Part shown: one piece after another, positions 1-4,946 of the stretch | Numbering within the stretch: position 1 is the first letter of the stretch | How the letters are laid out: each line of letters opens with the position of its first letter | Source of the DNA: Promethearchaeia archaeon | GTDB lineage: Archaea; Asgardarchaeota; Lokiarchaeia; Sigyniarchaeales; SOKP01 | DNA: 7,858 bases | Assembly: GCA_029856445.1 (NCBI GenBank) | Contig: JAHQWY010000176.1 | Coordinates: forward strand, 1-7,858 | Direction of reading: 5' to 3' | Notes under the pieces: generated by a model | Seen by the model: only the letters and a program-made list of their open reading frames with translations | Told to the model about the DNA's origin: nothing | Database searches by the model: none | Program-made: the position numbers and the translations under genes

Positions 1-2
1 TG

Positions 3-170
3 AGTATAGATGGTAGTATAGATTTTCAATGTGCAAATCCTACTTATGATTTTGATGGCCTCTTAGATGAGGTTAGAGTTTTAAATATAACTCGTTCTAA
101 GCATTGGATTAAAACAGAGTATTATAACCAATATGATCCTAATTCATTTTACTCAATAGGGGAAGAGCAG
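3..170 (+). repeat. C-terminal end of a LamG (DUF2341-LamG type) module in the upstream gene
   Basis: The first 56 residues contain DGLLDEVRV, then HWIKTEYYNQYDPNSFYSIG. The same order closes module 2 of the downstream gene (DGQMDEVRI, then DWIKTEYNNQYNPNSFYSLG, bases about 7047-7151). The conserved DG-x-x-DEVR strand near the end is typical of bacterial and archaeal LamG-like jelly-roll domains. The rest of this module, and probably further copies, lies upstream of the window. Assignment as a LamG end is strong from the paralogue comparison; the ligand (glycan or protein) cannot be told. Confidence 0.8.
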
Positions 171-3100
171 GGGATTCCAGGATTACTGTACAGCAATCTT
201 CAAGCTAAGGCTATTGATTTATATGGAAACCCAATTTCTTCAGCAAACGTCTCAATATATAATCAAACTATCTTAATGAGAAGTAACCTTACTGATTCTA
301 ATGGAAATACTTTATTTATGAATTTAATTCAAGGTGAATATAATTTCACCGTTACTATTACATCAAATATAGGAAATCATATTGAAATTGTCAATATCAC
401 ATCCGAAGCAATTAATATTAATCAATCATTTCAAATTGTTGACTTAATTTGTAGTGTCGGTTCAAATTTCTTTGAAATAGTTGACATTGACGATGTTTCC
501 TTGGATTCTGGGTGGGTAATAGTTGGCAACAGCACTCACGAGCTCCAAAACTGCTCGATCGATAGTAGCGGGCACACAATATTTTGGTGGAAGAAAACTA
601 CACCCTACGAATATAATTATACTGTGTATTATCAAGATAACAATTATAATCCGAATACTATAAAAGTCGCATCAGGGGATATAACTGCACCCAATTCTTC
701 AATTCAAGTTCAAGCGAGTTTAACAACAATTAACTTTAATATTCAGACACTTATTACTAAAGAACCAGTTGGTGGGGTAAAATTATTATTAACTGCTACT
801 AATACAGGAGAAAGCATTGCAAACTTAACCACCGATGATAATGGGATCGCAACATTACGCTGGTTGAATTCTTCAGGGATAAACAGCAATTATTCCTTAC
901 AACTCGAATTCTTTGGAGCTTTAAGAAATTTCAATATGACTGGTATTACTAAAACGTTAGTTGCAGAAACAAATTTTACAGTATCTGCTACAGAAGACTT
1001 TTACATTTATATTGAAGTTTCATTAGAAAATTATGAAACCGAACTTATCTCTTTAAATCCATCAGAATATATATCTGTGAAATGGGGCTCCCAGTTGAAG
1101 CTAAGGATAATGTTCAATGTGAGTAAAGCAATAGGGGCTGAAGATTTATTAGGTCCTACCTATAGCGATATAATGTCATATAAAATATTAAAAGGAGCAG
1201 ATCTAATTCTATCTGGAAATTTGGGTATTGAAGTGGATTATACAGGAACTCATTATTCATTTATCAATACTGTAAATCTAGAAAGCGATGTAACTTATTT
1301 AATTTTTGTTTCAGCTCAAAAAGCAGGATATTCGATTCCTCAAGACCAACTCCTGCAATTAAATATTTTAGAAAATGATTTAATAATAAATCAATCTCAA
1401 AATGATGACTCAATACAATCAGTTTATTGGTCTGATAATATTGATTTATCAGTAAAAGCATACGGGGAAATTATTGAAAGTTTTACTACTGAAACAAATA
1501 TTTTTCAGAATACCGATCACAGTTTTAGGTTTTCTCTCCCAAATATTAACACTAACTGGAATCTATCCCATATTACTTTCGATATATATAATATCTCATG
1601 GAATGTCAATGCGTCTGATATAAATCTATCAATCTTAGATCCCTTTGGAGTTAATAGTATATTTAACATTTCCAATCATGCAGGATGGGACTACAATCTG
1701 GGCGTTTGGACAGGAATAACCCTAAATATTGACAAAGAAAGCCCTACCCATGATAATAATTTCGAATTCATTATTAATGGAACATTTGATAACACAATAG
1801 ATATTGTTGCCGATGTATCTTTCATTAGAAATGGAATTAACGTTCAATATATGAAATATAACATCTCAGACACAATTTCTATTTTATCAGAATCTCAAGG
1901 GTGGGTAATTAAGAATGTTACCTTTATGATTCAAAATTGTTACGATGCCTCTACATGGGAGAAAGTAAATCTGTCAGTTCTTACTAATTTAAATATTACC
2001 ATTGCTGATAATCTTAGATATTCCCTTAATTCTGGAGATGAAAATGGAAATGGAGTATTAATAATAGATGATAGAATCATATACCCAATAGACAATCAAT
2101 ATATATTTGTTGTTGAAAGCAACCCAAATATCATTTTTAATGCTATTATTAAAGTTGAGTATATTCAAGATTTTTTCCAGAATAAATACTTAGAAACTTT
2201 AAATATTTCATACACCCAGAATAATGTCCCTAATGGTGGAAGTTATCAATTAAGTCTAAATGATAATGATTGGAAAGAAACCTATGCGAAGTTATTGATT
2301 AATGGTATAAAAAGTGGTAATCAGTATTACTTTCCATCAGAAGTTGCAATGAACATTACGATTGAAGGTCAAACATTTCAGATTTCTAATGCTTTTCCAG
2401 GCCAAGGGACGTTTTCATTAAGTGGTTTCAATAAAGATACTATAATCACAGCCATAATAGTAACTGACCAGCAAGTTAATTTTACTCTCTCCTTCAAAAT
2501 AAGTTATTCAAGAACAGTTAATTATGAAACTTTAGGAGAGATCGTGTATATAATTAGGGAATCTCCTGGAATATTTGGGACAGTTGAATACGACCCTAAT
2601 TTGAGATGCTATTTGCAAACAATAGATACTTCTTTAATAGATGCAGACCATTATACCATGAGATTCCATATAGATAAAGAAAATTATAATTCCGTAACAA
2701 AAGATTTGGATTTTATTGTAATTGAACGCTTAACCTTGATAAATGGGGAGTCAGCAATTGCAAAAGTTATAGAATTCATGTATATTAAAGATGAATATAA
2801 TTTTACATTTTTATATACAGATGCCTTAACAGGTGCGAGAATTGCAGATTTAACAACTCAATCCTATATATGGGAGAAATATGACGTGAATGGAAATGTA
2901 ACTGCTAATGGCGAAGGAACCTTAATTCAAGAAGATGATGGATCTCATGTTTTAGATTTTGACTCTGAAAACAGAACTGCTGGTGAATATTTAATAATTG
3001 TTACATTAGCTAAAGATAACTATGAATATAAAAACGCCATGATTCGTTTTACTATCCAAATACGAGAACTTGAGTATTCTTTGGGCAATAATTTTAAGAA

Positions 3101-4814
3101 TTTTAAAACAAATGTCGTCCAAGGGAAAATAGTTCAAATTGAGATAAATTTAACTGATCCTACACGGGGAGGGATTCCTTTATTAAATGCTTCTATAGTA
3201 CTTATAATGAATGAAATTGAATATCATTTCAACGAGTCTGTTAATGGAACGTACATTCTTAATTTCCCAACTAGCAATGTGAAGGCTTTCTTCGAATCAA
3301 AAACTCTCACAGGGATTATCAGTATAACTAGAGAAGATTATTTTTCTGAAGAATTTTTCATAACAATTGTAGTTGGAATGGAAGAGATATTCCCTGGTAT
3401 GCCAATGTTCTACTTTTTAATAATCATTTTCGGGGTTATTGCAGTTGTTGGAAGCATTGTCGGATATAGGGTATATAAACATGCGACAATTCCAACTTTT
3501 ATTAAAAATGTAAGACAGATGCAAAAGGAAATTAAAGGCAAAAAAAATATATCAGAATCTTTGTTATATCAAACAAAAGAAATTTTTGTTGGCGAGATAG
3601 TGAGAGATAAATGGGGAAGTATCGGACTTTCACTGGGAGATATATTAGGAATCGAAATTAAAAAGAGTAAAAAACCACTTAAAACAAAACTAAAACACAA
3701 AATTGAAAAGACTCAAGATCAAAAACCATTAGGTATCTTATTGATGAAATGGGATGAAAGAGTAGGAACAGAAATTTTAATTAAATATCCTGATGATATT
3801 TCTATAAGTGATAAGGCATTGATGCAAGTTTATAGCACTCATGAATATTCTGGGGAAAAAGGAACAATAAATCTAACCTTTGGCTCAATGAACATCTTAT
3901 CATATTATACAGGACCGGAACTAAGTTATTATATCATTTTATTTTTAACATTAGATGATGATCCCGATATATATGAAGAAGCAATGCCCAATGTCGCGCA
4001 AGTGATTCTTCAAAACCTTGATAATGATTCTTATCTACAGATGATTCCTTCACTTTTCCAACGTTTATCAATCTATCCGTCTCTTACTAATGAACAAAAT
4101 CTTATCTTTTGTTATCATGATGACATCAAACGAATGATTATTAATATCTTAAGAAATTATGGAGTAATTACCAAATCAGAGCTGAATATTTGGGTAAAAG
4201 ATAGAGATTTAGAAGGCATTATCGATCTAGAAGCAATACTAGCTGACCTTATTAGATGGGAGATAATAAAAGTATCTTCAGTAAAAGGAATTCCTTCCGA
4301 GCTTATCTTTCTTACAAAAGACATTTTCATGCTAAGAGTACCTCCTGACACAATATTTAAAGATCCCGTGAATTATGGCTTACCAGCACATCTTAAAAAG
4401 ATTTATCAAGATGAAATTCAGAAATTCTTTAATGAATATCAACCGACCGAAGAGGATAATATTGAGCTTCTCAACATTTTAATTGATCCTGAAGTATATG
4501 AAACAATCCGTTTATTGAGAACTGCCATAGTTACGATGGAAGATTTTGAGAAATTAAAAAATAAAGGAGTCAGTGATATTTATAGTGTACTAAAGAAGCT
4601 ATGGGACACAAATATGATAAAAGTCTTCAAGGATGAGGAAGGAATAGAAAATTATACGCTCTTTACTGACTTTATTATCGATCTTCTCTTCCCTAAATAT
4701 CTGCTAAACGTTGTTAAGATCGCAAATGATCAAAAGTCTAAATCTGATAAAGTCTTGCTTCAATATCTTAATTTACTTGAAGAAACCTATTATAACTTGA
4801 AATCCGAAAAATAA
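3..4814 (+). CDS. Giant single-pass surface receptor/adhesin: LamG end, Ig-like stalk, TM helix, cytoplasmic longin-like and winged-helix domains (5' partial)
   Basis: The frame is open from the window edge to TAA at 4812-4814, giving 1603 residues (residue n starts at base 3n). Residues 1-56 are the end of a LamG domain, with DGLLDEVRV at 18-26 and an SFYSIG end, so the true start lies upstream and ATG 276 is internal. Residues 60-145 look like a carboxypeptidase-regulatory-like beta domain (YGNPISSANVSI, then TDSNGNT). Further beta-rich, Ig-like stretches lie at about 234-313, 340-456, 916-1022 and 1023-1126. Residues 1135-1155 are a membrane helix, acidic before (MEEIFP) and basic after (YRVYKH), so the long part is outside. 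The cytoplasmic tail has a Lys-rich linker, a longin-like domain (about 1243-1340), two winged helices (about 1373-1448 and 1491-1567) and a final helix. Sequons are dense outside (38) and sparse inside (4). The likely role is surface binding with signalling inward. The reading frame is certain, the topology likely and the function inferred. No named family is recognised for the whole protein. Confidence 0.95.
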   Translation, partial: SIDGSIDFQCANPTYDFDGLLDEVRVLNITRSKHWIKTEYYNQYDPNSFYSIGEEQGIPGLLYSNLQAKAIDLYGNPISSANVSIYNQTILMRSNLTDSNGNTLFMNLIQGEYNFTVTITSNIGNHIEIVNITSEAININQSFQIVDLICSVGSNFFEIVDIDDVSLDSGWVIVGNSTHELQNCSIDSSGHTIFWWKKTTPYEYNYTVYYQDNNYNPNTIKVASGDITAPNSSIQVQASLTTINFNIQTLITKEPVGGVKLLLTATNTGESIANLTTDDNGIATLRWLNSSGINSNYSLQLEFFGALRNFNMTGITKTLVAETNFTVSATEDFYIYIEVSLENYETELISLNPSEYISVKWGSQLKLRIMFNVSKAIGAEDLLGPTYSDIMSYKILKGADLILSGNLGIEVDYTGTHYSFINTVNLESDVTYLIFVSAQKAGYSIPQDQLLQLNILENDLIINQSQNDDSIQSVYWSDNIDLSVKAYGEIIESFTTETNIFQNTDHSFRFSLPNINTNWNLSHITFDIYNISWNVNASDINLSILDPFGVNSIFNISNHAGWDYNLGVWTGITLNIDKESPTHDNNFEFIINGTFDNTIDIVADVSFIRNGINVQYMKYNISDTISILSESQGWVIKNVTFMIQNCYDASTWEKVNLSVLTNLNITIADNLRYSLNSGDENGNGVLIIDDRIIYPIDNQYIFVVESNPNIIFNAIIKVEYIQDFFQNKYLETLNISYTQNNVPNGGSYQLSLNDNDWKETYAKLLINGIKSGNQYYFPSEVAMNITIEGQTFQISNAFPGQGTFSLSGFNKDTIITAIIVTDQQVNFTLSFKISYSRTVNYETLGEIVYIIRESPGIFGTVEYDPNLRCYLQTIDTSLIDADHYTMRFHIDKENYNSVTKDLDFIVIERLTLINGESAIAKVIEFMYIKDEYNFTFLYTDALTGARIADLTTQSYIWEKYDVNGNVTANGEGTLIQEDDGSHVLDFDSENRTAGEYLIIVTLAKDNYEYKNAMIRFTIQIRELEYSLGNNFKNFKTNVVQGKIVQIEINLTDPTRGGIPLLNASIVLIMNEIEYHFNESVNGTYILNFPTSNVKAFFESKTLTGIISITREDYFSEEFFITIVVGMEEIFPGMPMFYFLIIIFGVIAVVGSIVGYRVYKHATIPTFIKNVRQMQKEIKGKKNISESLLYQTKEIFVGEIVRDKWGSIGLSLGDILGIEIKKSKKPLKTKLKHKIEKTQDQKPLGILLMKWDERVGTEILIKYPDDISISDKALMQVYSTHEYSGEKGTINLTFGSMNILSYYTGPELSYYIILFLTLDDDPDIYEEAMPNVAQVILQNLDNDSYLQMIPSLFQRLSIYPSLTNEQNLIFCYHDDIKRMIINILRNYGVITKSELNIWVKDRDLEGIIDLEAILADLIRWEIIKVSSVKGIPSELIFLTKDIFMLRVPPDTIFKDPVNYGLPAHLKKIYQDEIQKFFNEYQPTEEDNIELLNILIDPEVYETIRLLRTAIVTMEDFEKLKNKGVSDIYSVLKKLWDTNMIKVFKDEEGIENYTLFTDFIIDLLFPKYLLNVVKIANDQKSKSDKVLLQYLNLLEETYYNLKSEK
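3405..3467 (+). other. Single transmembrane helix separating stalk from cytoplasmic region
   Basis: Residues 1135-1155 of the upstream gene run MFYFLIIIFGVIAVVGSIVGY, 21 residues without a charge. They are preceded by an acidic and proline-rich MEEIFPGMP and followed by RVYKH and further Lys/Arg residues, which fits the positive-inside rule. It is the only long hydrophobic stretch in the visible protein. The downstream 448 residues lose the Asn-rich sequon character of the stalk, which supports this as the boundary between outside and inside. Confidence 0.9.
3729..4022 (+). other. Longin-like (profilin-like alpha/beta) cytoplasmic domain
   Basis: Residues about 1243-1340 begin with a likely beta hairpin (LGILLMKWDERVG, then TEILIKYPDD). 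A helix (ISDKALMQVYSTHEY) and three strands follow (TINLTFGSMNIL, a turn, SYYIILFLTLDD), then a helix (YEEAMPNVAQVILQNL). This beta-beta-alpha-beta-beta-beta-alpha order is that of longin and related folds, which are abundant in Asgard archaea and in eukaryotic GTPase regulators and trafficking factors. The W-D-x-x-x-G and YP-x-D elements resemble the start of NPRL2-type longin domains as I remember them. The fold is inferred from pattern only; roadblock is the main alternative. Confidence 0.5.
4119..4703 (+). other. Two apparent winged-helix domains at the C-terminus
   Basis: Residues 1373-1448 read as helix (IKRMIINILRNYG), turn (VITKSELNIWV), helix (DLEAILADLIRWEIIK) and a beta wing (VSSVKGIPSELIFLTKD). 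Residues about 1491-1567 repeat the layout: PEVYETIRLLRTAI, VTMEDFEKLKNKG, SDIYSVLKKLWDTNMIKVF, then a wing with DEEGIENYTLF. The pattern of a helix-turn-helix ending in L-x-x-WE/TN-M-I-K followed by two strands is typical of archaeal winged helices. Because the protein is membrane-bound, these may be protein-binding rather than DNA-binding folds, as in ESCRT-II or NPRL2-type proteins. A short amphipathic helix (1568-1603) ends the protein. Confidence 0.55.
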
Positions 4815-4843
4815 TCGAAGAAAAATTTATTATCTAGAAAACC

Positions 4844-4858
4844 TTTTTTTTACCTTTT
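4844..4858 (+). terminator. Oligo-T transcription end after the upstream gene
   Basis: Eight T residues (4844-4851), then a further TTTT at 4855-4858, lie 30 bases after the TAA. Archaeal transcription commonly ends at such T-runs on the coding strand without a hairpin, and I see no convincing stem just before it. A second run of six T (4903-4908) could back it up. In an AT-rich gap a T-run can occur by chance, so confidence is moderate. Confidence 0.45.
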
Positions 4859-4874
4859 ACTAATTTCTTACTCT

Positions 4875-4930
4875 AAAAATAAATATTTGAATTGTCTTAT
4901 GATTTTTTAAGAATAACTGACTTAAATATA
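4875..4930 (+). promoter_or_regulatory. Candidate TATA boxes for the downstream surface gene
   Basis: Two AT-only boxes lie in the gap. AAAAATAAATATTT (4875-4888) would put transcription start near 4908-4912 and leave a leader of about 35 bases. TTAAATATA (4922-4930) is closer to the archaeal TATA consensus but its centre is only about 21 bases before the ATG, slightly too near even for a leaderless transcript. The presence of a weak ribosome site favours the first. Base composition makes false matches likely. Confidence 0.3.
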
Positions 4931-4937
4931 GAAAAAA

Positions 4938-4941
4938 AGGT
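4938..4941 (+). promoter_or_regulatory. Weak ribosome binding site (AGGT) supporting the ATG at 4947
   Basis: AGGT follows a run of seven A and is five bases before the ATG. It pairs with four bases of the usual archaeal 16S tail (complement of AGGAGGTGAT). It favours the ATG at 4947 over the in-frame ATG pair inside the hydrophobic stretch, which would also remove the basic start of the signal peptide. Confidence 0.4.
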
Positions 4942-4946
4942 ATAAG

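Noticed and set aside
555..562. Palindrome TCGATCGA as an operator or restriction-related site
   Set aside because: It is a single 8-base palindrome within coding sequence, without a partner site or promoter nearby.
1264..1461. 65-codon open frame on the - strand
   Set aside because: It lies wholly within the stalk-coding frame, has no ribosome site or recognisable motif, and is a by-product of AT-rich sequence.
4157..4351. 64-codon open frame on the - strand
   Set aside because: It is antisense to the winged-helix region, whose + strand frame has clear domain logic; nothing supports a second gene.
4841..4941. Ten-base inverted repeat ACCTTTTTTT (4841-4850) and AAAAAAAGGT (4932-4941) that could pair and hide the ribosome site
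   Set aside because: The arms are mostly A and T runs, 81 bases apart, and expected by chance in such a gap. The first arm probably lies at or before the transcript end of the upstream gene.
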